A DNA stretch of 64,000 nt from Sisyra terminalis (taxonomy: Eukaryota > Arthropoda > Insecta > Neuroptera > Sisyridae), in the NCBI GenBank assembly GCA_958496175.1, contig OY292278.1:7750001-7814000 (forward strand), read 5' to 3'. Shown here piece after piece: positions 22,895 through 35,787 of this stretch. The notes below the pieces were generated by a model, which did not search any database, had not been told where the DNA came from, and worked only from the letters and a program-made list of their open reading frames with translations. Position numbers and translations under genes: made by a program. Every line of letters begins with the position of its first letter. The first letter of the stretch is position 1.

Positions 22895-24268
22895 CTTCTA
22901 TGCTAACTCTTCTTCGGTATTTAGAACAATTTGAAAACCAATTGTTGTTATATGACAAAACATTGCTTCCATAATGCTTTTTAGCAGAATATATAATTGC
23001 TCCAGTTCACAATCATTGGTTCATAAAAATTAGATTTTAAGAAGTTTGATTGTTGAAAAACAAACAAAAATTAAAAACCGCCTCTTTGATATTTGGTATA
23101 AGTACCTACTACCTAAACTTTCATACTAATTAAGTGAAATGACGTTATTTAAAATGCTGTAGTTAAAATTATATAACAAAAACAGAAACTTATTATTAAT
23201 TAATTATTTATTTATTAATTACACTTAGTAAATTCAAAATTTCGATTGTTGATTAACTCTACATTTTCTCAAAGAAACTTAATCACCCCAATTCACTCTT
23301 TTAGGGTAGGAATTTTCCAAAAAAAAATCTTTTCACATGTCTACTTCTTATAAGGAAAACACCGAATATTAAAATTTCATCTGGCAGAAGAAATATATAA
23401 TTACACGATTTTATGTATGCACGGTTTTAAAAACGTATTTACTTTAAGCTTTATAAATATAATTATTTTTTTTACTACTACTGTTACTTTTTTCGTTAAT
23501 ATTTCCTTATTGAGCAACCCTAAGGATTTATTTTCAACAATTTTGTAAAAAAAAAAAAAAATAAAAAAAAGTGTACTGTGAGATTCGAACCCACGTCTCT
23601 TTTATTGTGAATATTAGAATATCAGATACGTAAGCGAATGTGCTATGAACGTATAATTCTAATAAGTGTTTATTGTGTTTAAAAATATTAAACGGCACGT
23701 TTTTGTATTTTAACATTTTTCATTTTTCAAATAACTTACATTTTTAAACTTTTGGTATCTTTCGAATGGAATGTTCAAATTGAATAACTCAAAAAGTTAT
23801 ATAATGGTATTGAAGCAAACTTAAATATGAAGTCATTTATTTTGATAAGAATTAATCCCAAAGTATAAATAAAAGTGCTTTTATAGCGGTGGCATTTATA
23901 TATATTTTTTAGAATGAAAAAACACTTATTGTGACATAACTATAATAGTTAGACATATGCTGGTCGCTCTATTTTTTGTAGATAATGATATGTTCTACAA
24001 AATCGTACCACATTATTTTGTTCTATAACCAATAGTTTTCGCAGCGCACGCGATAAAAGAATGTTTTTTGATAATTTTTTCAGACCTTGGGTTACATTAT
24101 TGGAGTTTTAGTATGGTCCCTAATTTTTTTGAAAATTTAATATAGCCTATGTTCACCGGAAATATTGTAGCTTCCCAACAGTGAAAGAATTTTTCAAATC
24201 GGTCAAGTAGTTTCGGAGCCTATTCAAAGCAAACAAACAATCAAATCTTTCCTCTTTATAATAATAGA
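22703..24268 (-). mobile_element. Compound Helitron-like region
   Basis: 22703-22779 is a 77-bp remnant with both ends (ctaactgagccccgc... and ...ctatataataatagac). The longer copy runs to AATAATAGA|T at 24268, its 5' end on the minus strand. It carries a (TA)n run at 22868-22893 and the tRNA-like module at 23388-23692. No coding sequence. Confidence 0.6.
23388..23692 (-). repeat. tRNA-derived SINE-like module, copy 2
   Basis: Box-B-like GGGTTCGAATCT, tRNA-like head, same body as copy 1, with an A-rich stretch at 23548-23570. Confidence 0.65.
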
Positions 24269-25279
24269 TTAATTAATTACCTATTTATAGTAATTATAGT
24301 AAATTCCAATCAATATTTTACGTAGACGTTTAAATTTAAATCAAGTGATAAAATCAGTTCATTTCAATTCGATTATTCCCATACTATAAGGATAAGGGGT
24401 GTGAGATTAAGTCAATGGCTATCTTAGATGAAAAACAATAAAAACAAAGTATTATCTCTTCATTAGACTCAATAATTTCATGGTTTCATTAAATACTTTT
24501 GTGTCTGGTTACAATATTAAATACATTTAAAAAATAAAGCTTTTTACAAATTGCTTGCATTACAACTGTTATAAACTTGATTATGTAATTTGCAAATATT
24601 ATTTTTAAAAAATTATTAGAGGACCCGGTGAATTTCGTACCACTTTCATCAAATAACGACCAAACCAATTGATTCAATACAATGAAAAATCGATTTCTCT
24701 CCAAAACGTTGATAGAGGAGGTATTATATGAAGCTACGTCAACATTCATAGGAAACTGTAAATATTTTCAATTTGGCCAACATGAATGCCATGAAACTAG
24801 AATCAACACTTGACAGTGAAAATTGGAAAGCTTTAACTTTAAAAATCAATGATGGTGGAAGAAAATCTTTTTGTAAATTAAAGTTTAAACATTGAAGATG
24901 TTTAGATACGTTTATTTTTTGTTCATCCATATTATGTATAAAGGTGAAATTTCTAGGTAAAATTCGTTTACAAACTTGAGACATATACACTCCTTGTGAC
25001 ACATAAGCACCCAGTTTGTCTGAGCTTTAATTTGATACCCTGCAAATTTACATATTATAAGAGTGGAGCTTTTGTAAAAGAAACCAGATACTCAATGATA
25101 CGGTCAGCTTATATTACTTAGGAAAGAGCTTGAAAATATTTCATTAATTTCAAAATTAAAATTATTCTACACGGTGTATTTGTATACAAAAGGTTATCAA
25201 TTTATGTAAACTTTGTTAATCTATGAAAATTTAAACATTGTACAAGGCTTAAATATTATACAATTTGAAATGGATGATT
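24269..25279. other. Unannotated stretch with two overlapping minus-strand frames
   Basis: Frames at 25002-24739 and 24749-24489 are adjacent but in different phases and match no family I recognise. A possible splice acceptor (TTTGCAG, minus strand near 25040) precedes the first. They could be a decayed exon, but there is too little to call a gene. Confidence 0.25.
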
Positions 25280-25299
25280 GATTTTTTTCAATCAACTAA

Positions 25300-26292
25300 T
25301 TCAATCAACTAATCAACTATACTTTTTTCTTAATTATATCGAAAATATTGTTGGGAATGACAAAAAAATTCCTGTCATAGTTAAAGCTCTTAATATTAAT
25401 ACTAAGAGGTGCCGCATCGCAAATTTCGATTTTCCATTTGAAATAACATGGGAACAATATTCTCTTGCACTTTCGAATTTTATAGCTCACGTTGGTGACA
25501 ATATTTCGGAATAGCCAAGGTATATTCTTGTAGAAAATTGAACGATCTACAAAAAAGGTCTGTTACAAGTTTTTGGTATATTTATTCCTTCAAAAGTTAT
25601 TCGAGGTCAACGTTAAACTAAAGAGAAATTTTAATATTTTTTCAATTTTTTGACGCAACCATCAATTTTATGAGAAAATTTTACAAGACATTTTTTGTAG
25701 AGCACTTTTTTTTCTATAACTTATCTCTATAAAATTTTTTGATATTTTTCACAGGTCCTAAGTTATTTAATTAACATAAAAAAATAATTTTTATGTTAAA
25801 AATATAATTTAGGGAATTCTCAGTTTAATGCAAATAACTTAGGACCTTTGAAAAACATCAAAAACTTTTACAGAGATAAGTTATAGGAAAAAAAGGGCTC
25901 GTCAAAAAATGTCCGATAAAATTTTCTCATAAAATTAATGGTTGCGTCAAAAAATTTAAAAAATATTAAAATTTTTCTTTAGTTCATCTTTGACCTCGAA
26001 TAACTTTTGAAGGAATAAATATATCACAAACTTGTACGATACCTTCTTTGTAGATCGTTCAATTTTCTACAAGAATATATCTTGATCATTCTGAAATATT
26101 CTCACTAACGTGAGCTATAAAATTCCAAAGTGCAAGAGAATATTGTTCCCATGTTATTTAAATGGAAAATCGAAATTTACGATGCGCCACCTCTTAATAT
26201 TAAGAGCTTAAACTTTCAAAGAATTTTTTTTTGTCATTGCAACAATATTTTCGATATAATAAAGAAAAAAAAAATCATATTTTTTTTTGAAT
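25300..26292. mobile_element. Palindromic foldback element, GTTGGG subfamily, copy 1
   Basis: Arms are inverted about a centre near 25790. Boxes seen: TATATCGAAAATATTG, GCTCTTAATATTAATACTAAG (one change from the 18-bp palindrome), GATCTACAAAAAAGGTCT, and GACCTCGAATAACTTTTGAA. The same subfamily is at 62888-63800 and from 63815 to the window end. Confidence 0.75.
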
Positions 26293-26774
26293 CAGTATAA
26301 TATATACATTGCTTGCTGAAATGTTTTCAAACAATTTTCGAGAGTTCAATAAATAAAACGAAGTAATTCAATCGTCGATTTTGATTCCCAAAAATAATAC
26401 GTAGGAGTATCTCTATTTCCAATGTGGTATGTGTCACTTTAATGTTTGGGAAAATTTTATGTTTATTTCTTGTAAATCTGATAAGAATTAATTCAATTAA
26501 TAAAAGCGTAAAATAAAATGATAAATCATTAATATCGCAAAAGCTCCTCTCTTCTGAATTTTAATCAGGATTAATTTTTTTAATGACAACAATAATTTTG
26601 TCTAATATTTTTGATTATCTGTCCTAAGTCCGTTGTCTTAAGTCCGTTGGATTTTTTGGGACATGTCAATCATTGAATCCTTTATCAGAGTAGAAGAATG
26701 AACTTAATTAGAATTATTATCAATTATTATTATTGAAATAAAACTTAAAAGAATAATAATTTTTATATCACTTA
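26293..26774. other. Spacer, nothing recognised
   Basis: AT-rich, with a local repeat TCTTAAGTCCGTTG/GTCCTAAGTCCGTTG near 26620-26650 only. Confidence 0.4.
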
Positions 26775-26856
26775 GGGCTGGTATTTTCACATTTAGATAG
26801 TAACATTTATGTCCCAGATAAAGTTGATTAAAGAAATAAGAGTATCTTTAGAAAGA
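26775..26856. mobile_element. Terminal fragment of a Harbinger-like element
   Basis: GGGCTGGTATTTTCACATTT, then AGATAGTAACATTTAT, matches the inverted right end of the element at 41703-43192. It is preceded by TTA. Confidence 0.5.
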
Positions 26857-28385
26857 CGATTTTCGTGAAAAATCAACATTGGTTAACCCACGGTTTTTTT
26901 TTTTGACGAAAATTGATTTCTTTGGCCCTTTGATGGTCGATTTCATCCCTTAAACGTGGTTTGTTTTGGAAAAAAATTTGCACAGCATGTACAGAAGGAC
27001 GAATACTTTCAATTGGCATCCTTAAAAAACCAATTTTTAATTTTGACGATTTTCGTGAAAAATCATCGACGGTTATAACCCACGGTTTTTTTTGACTAAA
27101 ATTTTTTTGTATCGAATTCGAAATAGATTGTTATATTATCGTTCAATACATTGTTACGAACCCGAAATGGCCATTGGTTCGAAAATCATCCCTTATTTGT
27201 CAACGTTACATGCGATTGAAGTTTGGATGGTTTGACGATTTCTCTGGCCCTTTGATGATCGATTTCATCCCTTAAACGTGGTGTGTTTTCGGAAAAATTT
27301 GCACAGAATGCACAGATAAACGTATACTTTCGATTGGCATCCTTAATTTTTTTTTTGAAATTTGACGATTTATAATAACAATCAACAATGGTTAACCCTC
27401 GGTTTTTCTTGGCGAAATTTTTTTTTGTTTCAAAATCAAAATTGATTGTTATATTATCGTTTAATGCATTGTTACGAACCCGAAACTACCCTTGGTTCGA
27501 AAATAATCCCTTATTTAACGATGTTACATGCGATTTTAGTTTGGATGATTTTTTATGATTTTTTCTGCCACTTTGATGGTCGATTTCATCCCTTAAACGA
27601 GGTTTGCGTCCGGAAAAATTTGCACAGCATGTACAGGAGGACTTTCGATTGGCATGCTAAAAAGATTTTTTTTTAATTTGACGATTTTCGAGAAAAATCA
27701 ACGATGGTTAACCCACGGTTTTTTTTGGCGAAAAATCTTTTTGTTTCGAATTCAAAAAAATGGTTCTATTATCGTTTAATACATTGTTACGAACCCGAAA
27801 CTGCTCTTGATTCGAAAATCATCCCTTATTTGGTGGTTTGTTTTCGGAAAAATTTGCACAGATGGACCTATACTTTATATTGGCATCCCTAAAAAATATT
27901 TGAAATTTGACGATTATCGTGAAAAATCAACGATGGTTACCCGTTTGGCGAAAAACTTAATTGTTTCAAAATCAAAATTGATTGTTATATTATCGTTTAA
28001 TGCATTGTTACGAACCCGAAACTGCCCTTGGTTCGAAAATCATCCCTTATTTAACGATGTTACATGCGATTGAAGTTTGGATGGTTTGATGATTTCTTCT
28101 GGCCCTTTGACGGTTGATTTCATCCCTTAAACATGGGTTGTTTTCGGAAAAATTTGCACAGCATATACGGGTGGACTTCTCCTTTTGATTGGCTCTTTTT
28201 GTTTCGAATTCGAAACTACTCTTGGTTTGAAAATCATCCCTTATTTAACGATATTACATGCGCTTGAAATTGGATGGTTTGACGATTTCTTCTGGTCGAT
28301 TTTTATCCCTTATATGTGGTTTATTTTCGGAAAAATTTGCACAGCATGTACGGATGGACGTAAATTTTCGATTAGTATAAAAAAA
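26857..28385 (+). repeat. Tandem array of about five degenerate units, roughly 315 bp each
   Basis: Recurring blocks are GACGATTTTCGTGAAAAATC (near 26857, 27047, 27362, 27680, 27909), CATTGTTACGAACCCGAAA, GGTTCGAAAATCATCCCTTA, and GGAAAAATTTGCACAG. Spacing is 190, 315, 318 and 229 bp, so units 1 and 4 are shortened. Short frames run through single units but are not conserved as protein. Confidence 0.8.
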
Positions 28386-30246
28386 AACCATCTTTGGGGA
28401 AAACATATTTAATTATTTGTACATTTTTTAAATTTATTCTGTCGATGAAATCCGACATTTTTTATACAAAGCTCAAACTTTAAGCTTAGTAGATATCTTC
28501 GAAAATGTTCTTCATTTTGTGCAATTGGAGATGAAACATTTAACATATAATTAAATCGATACCAATTGAAGTATTTGGTTGTTGTGTACAAATAAATACA
28601 TTAGCTAGATTTGGCACAGATGTCCAATTAGGCGAGCTTGATTGAAAATTATGGACAAAGGAAAAAGCTTTCCCATTTTAGTGTAAACAATGGGTATAAG
28701 TATAATAATATCAAAAATTTCTAGACACTGAAAATTGAAGGAACCAAAGCTTTGACCTCTTCAAAAATTTCGACTAAAATTAAGCTCATTACATTTGCTA
28801 AGATACCTGAGTAGGTTATTTTGTTATTGACTATGATATGGTGGAATAAATGGTTATATCTAAGACCACATTACTTATTTAAATCGTCAATCTTGGATAG
28901 GGGATGATATAATTTGGAGGTATCAATGCCAACCTTATAATATCAGGAAGTCTTCTGAATAAAATATAATAAACTTTTTGATAGTTCAACGATGTAAATC
29001 ATAATTTGTAGGATATTAATTAAAGGACTTTATTGTATACTAAACTTTTGGACTTTATTTCTTTTTAATCTATTCAACAGTCGGTAGAATTTTCGGTAGA
29101 AAAAATAGAAAAAAAATTATATTTGTTGCATAAAATTGATGTTTTTTTTTTTTAAAAATTTCCTCGAATTAAGAAAATTTAAAAGATGATATATTTTCTT
29201 TTATTGAATCCTTAAGAAGGTTCTGTTACCATTGGCTGGTGCTTTTATATGGTTAATTGAATTTATACGTTTGAAAAGTATTTCTCATTAAAAACTATAT
29301 AGCAAAGCTGTAAGGTTTTTTTTTGTTGTTGAATAATTACAGCTTTATTGTTTTACTCGGAAAACTTTCGTTTGAAACACGGGAATCAAAAAGCACGTTC
29401 TGATTTATAATTAAAATTACCTATATATGTGTATGTGTATATGTGAGCGAACAGTACGGAAAGCTTTCAAGCTTTTTTTTTCACATAGATCGTATCAGAC
29501 GACAAAAAAAAAAGATTTGAAACAATTTGCTTCATTAACGCTATGATTTCATGTTGAACATGTTTTTGATTTATGCTCTTTTTTTTTTTTTTTCTTTTTT
29601 TTTGGTGTTAACCCCTTAACACTAGCAGGTCATTTCCAGCGAAGTACATCACTGTCGAAAGTGTCTCTAAAAATATCGAAAATTTAATTACATTTTGCGA
29701 CAAAAGGTTCGTGAAATTTACGTGTTAATTAAGCGGTTTAAGCCTTTTAAATTTAATGAGAAGCCAATTTACGTGAGTAATTACAAATCCAAGGGATTAA
29801 ATTGCAAATAAATATGGAAATATTAGATATGATGGATTTATTATTTTTTTTGTGAGATTGAGATTAAAAATTTGTTTTTTTTTTTTTTGTAATAAACTTG
29901 AACTATTTTCAAAGTTTTTTAATGCGAAGCTTTAAAAAGTTAAAATTAATTTAGAAAAAAAAATTATATTGAACGAGCGAAAGTTTATGAAACACGAGTG
30001 CGTAGGAGCTTTAGAAAAGCTCACTTTATCAATCACCCAAGTGGGCGTTTATATGGAAGCGTTAAATATCAACAAATTGAGTATAAAATTATTTTCTCTT
30101 TTTTTTTTTTTCTTTCATGAGAATTTAATGTTTTCAGGAAATTTGATATTTTCGCATAAAACTTTTGCTTGCTTCAAAAAATTGATATTTGATATGGAAA
30201 CGTAATTTTCGTCTAAACATTAATTAAGTTTCTTTTCTTAAATCAG
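28386..30246. other. Spacer, nothing recognised
   Basis: AT-rich with several long T runs (29581-29610, 29877-29889). No repeat family or gene is identified. Confidence 0.4.
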
Positions 30247-31003
30247 AATTTCGCTACGCGAATTTCTCTCCCGTGACTTCGTCTACGTAACGTAGGTGAA
30301 CATTGAATTGTCATTTTAGATTTGTTATTTGTAGTGGTATATGAAAATTTTTATTTTTCTTATTTCTTTTACGAAAAACATAATCATACCTGAAAACACT
30401 ATTTTGTCAACTTTAAATGGGCACATTTCATAAACTGTTACTTAGAATAAAATAATTGTATATAATGATCAATTAATTTTCAAAAAATAATTATAAATAT
30501 CTAAAAAGTACCTAAAAAAACCGTATACCTACGGTAGGTATACCTACCGTGAACCAATTAATCGGAAAATCAATCAGCATCTATACATAAATAAAAACTA
30601 TCGTTAAGTTCCATAAAGTCAGTCATAATTATAACTTAAAACAGTCAAAAGTTATCAAATCACTCGCCTAGATATTTAGAATATTAGTAGAAATCCCATT
30701 ACATTGTCTCAACTTTTACACTACTGAAATGTACAAAACTACCGCGAAATTAAAATTTGTTCAATTGCACGAAACCCAGTTCCTCCATAATCAAGTATAA
30801 CCATTGTGTATCTATGGACTTATTATTAAAACATCTGAATTTCAACTATATAATTAAACCATTTTCTTTTAGTTCGCCGAATTACTCGCTACTCGATATT
30901 CGCTCATTAATGTATTTATTTGTGAATACGTATTTCGAATTTTTAGGTTTACAATATGTGAAAGCCAAAAAACTTAATGCTCACTTATGAACTTAACCTT
31001 TTT

Positions 31004-31004
<1 letters not shown>

Positions 31005-31049
<45 letters not shown>
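31005..31049. repeat. (TA)n microsatellite
   Basis: About 22 TA units. Confidence 0.9.
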
Positions 31050-31054
<5 letters not shown>

Positions 31055-31995
31055 TAGAGTTTAAATTTTTAAGCAGATCCTACGTTTTTGAATCTAATAA
31101 TACATCAACATTGTTTTATTTTAAGCGATAAAACGTTTCGTCTATAACGAACATATTGTGATAAATAAATTAAATTTCGATTGTTTAATAGACGTTATGC
31201 CGTACAAACTTTGCCACTATTTTTCACTTTTTTAGGGGAGGAATTATCAAAAACACTATCTTATTGTATATCTGCATCGTATAAGAAAAACATTTTCCAA
31301 ATTTCATCGACACAAATATGCTTTTATTTGGAAAATACAATGTAAAACGAAAAAAATTATGATCATTATTTTGATTATCATTACTAAAAAACAATTCGAT
31401 TTCACATATTTGGACGTTGTACATACAAAATTGTTGGAAACAGATAGAAACCGTGGACGGAAATAAGAATATTTTATATCTTTTCAATAACAATAATTGA
31501 TATTCAAACTTTTCTAAATACCGAAGAAAAGTTAGTTTGGAAGATTTTATATTTTGATTGATTATGAAATATATGACAAAAAATTGCTCCCTTAATGTTT
31601 TTCAGCAGAACAAATAATTGCTCCACGTCACAATCATTGGTTGATAAAAATTAGATTTTAAAAAGTTTGATTGTTTAAAAACAAACAAAAATTAAAAATC
31701 GCTTTGTGAGAATAAGTACTACATGAACTTTCATACTAATTTAGTGAAATAACGTTATTTAAAACGTTGTTATTAAAATGATATAACAAAAACAGAAACT
31801 TATTATTAATTTATTATTTATTTATTAATTCTACTTATTAAATTCAAAATTTCGATTGTTGATTAACTTAACATTTTCTCATACAAACTTAGTCACCCCC
31901 TTTTACTCTTTTAGGGTAGGAATTTTCAGAAAAAAAATTCTTATCAAATGTCTACTTTTTATAAGGAATACATAGAATATTAAATTTTCATCAGT

Positions 31996-32300
31996 CAGAG
32001 GGGATATTTAATGCATGATTTTATATATTCACGGTTTTAAAAACGTATTTACTTTAAGCTTTATTACTATTATTATTATTGCTACTGTTACTACTAATTT
32101 TTTTCGTTAATATTTCCTTATTGAGCAACTCTAAGGGTCTATTTACAACAATTTTGTAAAAAAAAAAAGAATAAAAAAAAGTTTACTGTAAGGTTCGAAC
32201 TCAGGTCTTTTAATTAGGAGGATCAGAATTAACTATGTGACTATGTGAATTAACATCAACTATGTGACTACTATATATTAAGGTTTATATTTCCAAGAGG
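31996..32300 (-). repeat. tRNA-derived SINE-like module, copy 3
   Basis: Same body as copies 1 and 2. The box B is degraded to GAGTTCGAACCT and the head is partly replaced by an AACTATGTGA repeat. Confidence 0.6.
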
Positions 32301-33018
32301 CAATTTTTTAAACTTTTAATTGAATTTACTGTGCTTTTTGTCAGTTCAACTAAAAATATTTTTACAGATTATTTTCTAACTTTAAATTACCTTTCCAATG
32401 ATATACAACTCACGCTGTCTAAAGTGAAAATTTCTGTTTTCACCCCTAGGGAATACCTTCCCTTAATATTTTTTTGGAATGATAAGTAGCCTATAGTCTG
32501 TGGGAAATTGTGTTGTATCTTAATACCAAATTTCATTAAATTCGGTAGTTCCGTTCTTTAGTTAAATCGGGACACACAGACAGACAGACAGACAAAAATT
32601 TTAAAAATGTGAAATTTGCAATAAGGGCCTCTTGAAATAAATATTTACCCTAAAATTGGGTTCATAATCGAAATGTACAGACAGACGTAAGAATTTTATA
32701 TATTAGTATAGATAAAATACAGTTAGAGTATCAAAGATAAATGTAATATTCTTATCGATGGGGAATTGGTGTGTGCTAACGATTAAATCGATATCAATTT
32801 GAAATAAAATGTTATTAGGTGCAAACAATGTCGGACAGATTTGACACAGATGTTCAATTAAGAGAATGTGATTGAAAATTACTTTGTCGAATACAAAAGA
32901 AAGCATTTTCATTCGTCTCGTCGCCAATTTACAACAAACACAACCCCAATAATCAAATGCCATTTTACAACTACTCAATTCTAAATTTTTCATTTCCCAA
33001 ATATTGAAATAAACAATA

Positions 33019-33264
33019 ATGGTAATGCTTTATTTTTTAGGGGATGAACCAGTTTCACTCTTCAGCTTCGAACGCACGATATGCAAGTTGAGACGTTGGA
33101 GAATTTTCAATAAGGGAAAAATGTCGAGACTGAATGTGAAAGATTTTCAATATTGCGATCGTGATTGGGAAAATTGGACGGGCGATAATGAAAAAGGCGG
33201 ATGGATGAAAGAAGAGTGGTGCCAGACTATGAGGAATTCATTTGTTCTCATTTTGAAAAGGTAA
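33019..33264 (+). CDS. Isolated open frame, possible orphan exon
   Basis: An 81-codon frame, GC-richer than its surroundings, is bracketed by an acceptor-like TTTTTTAG at 33033-33040 and a donor-like AAAAG|GTAAAAAG at 33262. The encoded peptide is Trp/Lys/Asp-rich (CDRDWENWTGDNEKGGWMKE) and matches nothing I recognise. It could be an internal exon, a decayed gene fragment or chance. Confidence 0.2.
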   Translation: MVMLYFLGDEPVSLFSFERTICKLRRWRIFNKGKMSRLNVKDFQYCDRDWENWTGDNEKGGWMKEEWCQTMRNSFVLILKR

Positions 33265-33499
33265 AAAGAACATTTTTTCATGGTCGTAATGGCCTATTAC
33301 AGTTTAGTGATTGACGATTGAAAAATAAGTTCTACGCTAATGATTTTCATATTCTTTAAACTGTGCAGAACTTATAAAACATAGAGGAACTGTTTTTTAG
33401 TTTTTCAGTAAAAGCTTTTAAGCTTTAAAGTTATTTTAAACCAGAAAAGACATTTTTTTCATTAGAAATTTTCCAGATTTGTTAATCTTCTTGTTAAAT

Positions 33500-34620
33500 T
33501 TATTTTTAAACTAATAGTTGCCCGTTGCATTCGCAACTAAAGGTTTTATCTCAATAAAATTTTTAATATGAGACTATGTAGAGTTAATCAACAATCGAAA
33601 TTTTAAATTTATTAATCAAAGTATTGTTAATATAAAAAAAAATCATCTAAAATTATATTAAGAAATATTTTTTTATATCATTTTAATAACATTTTAAATA
33701 ACTTCATTTCACTAAATTAGTATGAAAGTTTAATACTTATGTAGTACTTATACCAAATTGGCGATTTTAAATTTTGGTTCGTTTTTCAACAATCAAACTT
33801 TTTAAAATCTATTTTATTTTATGAACCAATGGTTCTGATCTAGAATAATTATATATTCGGCTGAAAAGCATTAAGATAGCAATTTTTTGCCCTATATTTC
33901 ACTGTCAATTCAAATATAATTCAAATACAAACTTTTTTCGGTATTTAGAACAATTTGAAAACCAATTATTGTTTTTGAAAATAAATAAAATATTCGAATT
34001 TACTTCCACGCTTTCCATCTATTTCCAACAATTTTGTATGTACAACGTCCAAATGTGTGAAATCGAATAGCTTTTTAGTCATGTTAAAAAATAAAGGTCA
34101 TTATTTTTTTTTCGTTTTACATTGTATTTTCAAATATAAGTGCACATTTCTGTCGATGAATTTTGGAAAGTGTTATTCCCTATACGATGCAGATATATAA
34201 TAAGAAAGGGTTTTTGAAAATTTCTCCCCTAAAAGAGTGAAAAACGGTAGCCAAGTTTGTAAGGGATAACGTTTAATAAATAATCGAAATTTCAAATTTA
34301 ATAATTAATCAAAGTCCGTTAAAAGCGAAATGTCATTACTGCTTAATATAAAACAAAGTTAATTTATTCTTAGAAACAAAAACTTAGGATCTGCTTAAAA
34401 ATTTAAACTCTGATAAGTAGATATATCTGAAATGGTTAAGTTAAGTTTATATGTGAGCATTATGTTTTTTGGCTTTCTCATATTGTAAACCTGAAAATCC
34501 GAAATACGTATTCACAAATAAATACATTAGTTAGTGAGTATTCCTACCAACGTTTTGAATGCGTAAGTGGGGATAACAAAGCGCATGCGTATAGCCTATT
34601 CTGCACGGACACACGGCAAT
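33500..34620 (+). mobile_element. Decayed Helitron-like remnant
   Basis: Segments GAGTTAATCAACAATCGAAA, TTAGTATGAAAGTTTA, CGGTATTTAGAACAATTTG and an inverted copy of 30890-31080 (34400-34560) are shared with the Helitron-like copies. No intact ends. Confidence 0.5.
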
Positions 34621-34628
34621 ATAGTCAA

Positions 34629-35629
34629 TCTATACTAATATATAAAATTCTTACGTCTGTCTGTACATTTCGATTTTGAACCCAATTTTAGGGTAAATAT
34701 TTGTTTCAAGAGGCCCTTATTCCAAATTTAACATTTTTAAAATTTTTGTCTGTCTGTCTGTCTGGGTGTCCCGATTTAACTAAAGAACGGAACAACCGAA
34801 TTTAATGAAATTTGGTATTAAGATACAACACAATTTCCCACAGACTATAGGCTACTTATCATTCCAAAAAAATATTAAGGGAAGGTATTCCCTAGGGATG
34901 AAAACAGAAATTTTTACTTTAGACAAATGAGTTATATATCATTGGAAAGGTAATTAAAAGTTAGAAAATAATCTGTAAAAATATTTTCAGTTGAACTGAT
35001 AAAAAACGCAGTAAATTCAAATTAAATTTTAATAAATTGCCTCTTTGAAACATAAACCTTTATATATACAAAACACATAGTTGATGTTAATAGCGTAATA
35101 GCTTTTTTTTTTGAAAATTTCTACCCTAAAAGAGTAAAAGAGGTCACTAAGTTTGTATGAGAAAATGTAGAGTTAATGAACAATCGAAATTTTGAATTTA
35201 ATAAATGTAATTAATAGATAAATAATTAATTAATAATAAGTTTCTGTTTTTGTTATATAATTTTAACTACAGCATTTTAAATAACGTCATTGCACTTAAT
35301 TAGTATGAAAGTTTATGTAGTAGGTACTTATACCAAATACCAAAAAGGCAGTTTTTAATTTTTGTTTGTTTTTCAACAATCAAAATTTTTTAAAATCTAA
35401 TTCTTATGAATCAATGATAACTTTAAGAGAGCAATTTTTTGTCATATATTTCATTATCAATCAAAAAATAAAATCTTCCAAACCAACTTTTCTTCGGTAT
35501 TTAGAAAAATTTAAAAATCAATTATTGTTATTGAAAATAAATAAAATATTCGAATTTCCTTCCACGCTTTCTATCTATTTCCAACATATCTATTTACGTT
35601 ACGCAGACGAAGTCGCGGGGATCAGCTAG
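34629..35629 (+). mobile_element. Full-length Helitron-like element, copy 2
   Basis: TCTATACTAATATATAAAAT after A; ends GGGGATCAGCTAG before T. It aligns with 15900-16920 over its whole length, with small indels, including the conserved 3' open frame (35366-35629). Confidence 0.7.
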
Positions 35630-35787
35630 TTTATATATAAAATTCTTCAATAGAAATTATCTAATCCCTGCAAATTCATTCATGTGGCATTTAGTGAATG
35701 TTTCGTTAACTTCTACGTAAAAATTCGATCATTTTAGAAGGAGAATTATTTGATGAATATCCTGCAACAGGTGGAAACCCTATACAA

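Larger units (their letters stand above)
30260..32712 (-). mobile_element. 2.45-kb Helitron-like element
   Basis: The minus-strand 5' end TCTATACTAATATATAAAAT is at 32712, followed by the GTCTGTCTGTCTGTC run also found in the plus copies. The 3' end is degenerate (CTCCCGTGACTTCGTCTACG) near 30265. A (TA)n run is at 31005-31049. It contains the tRNA-like module at 31996-32300. Confidence 0.6.

Noticed and set aside
24489..25002. Two adjacent minus-strand frames that could form a gene with a frameshift
   Set aside because: They are AT-rich, in different phases, and no motif of a known family is visible. Kept only as an unannotated stretch.
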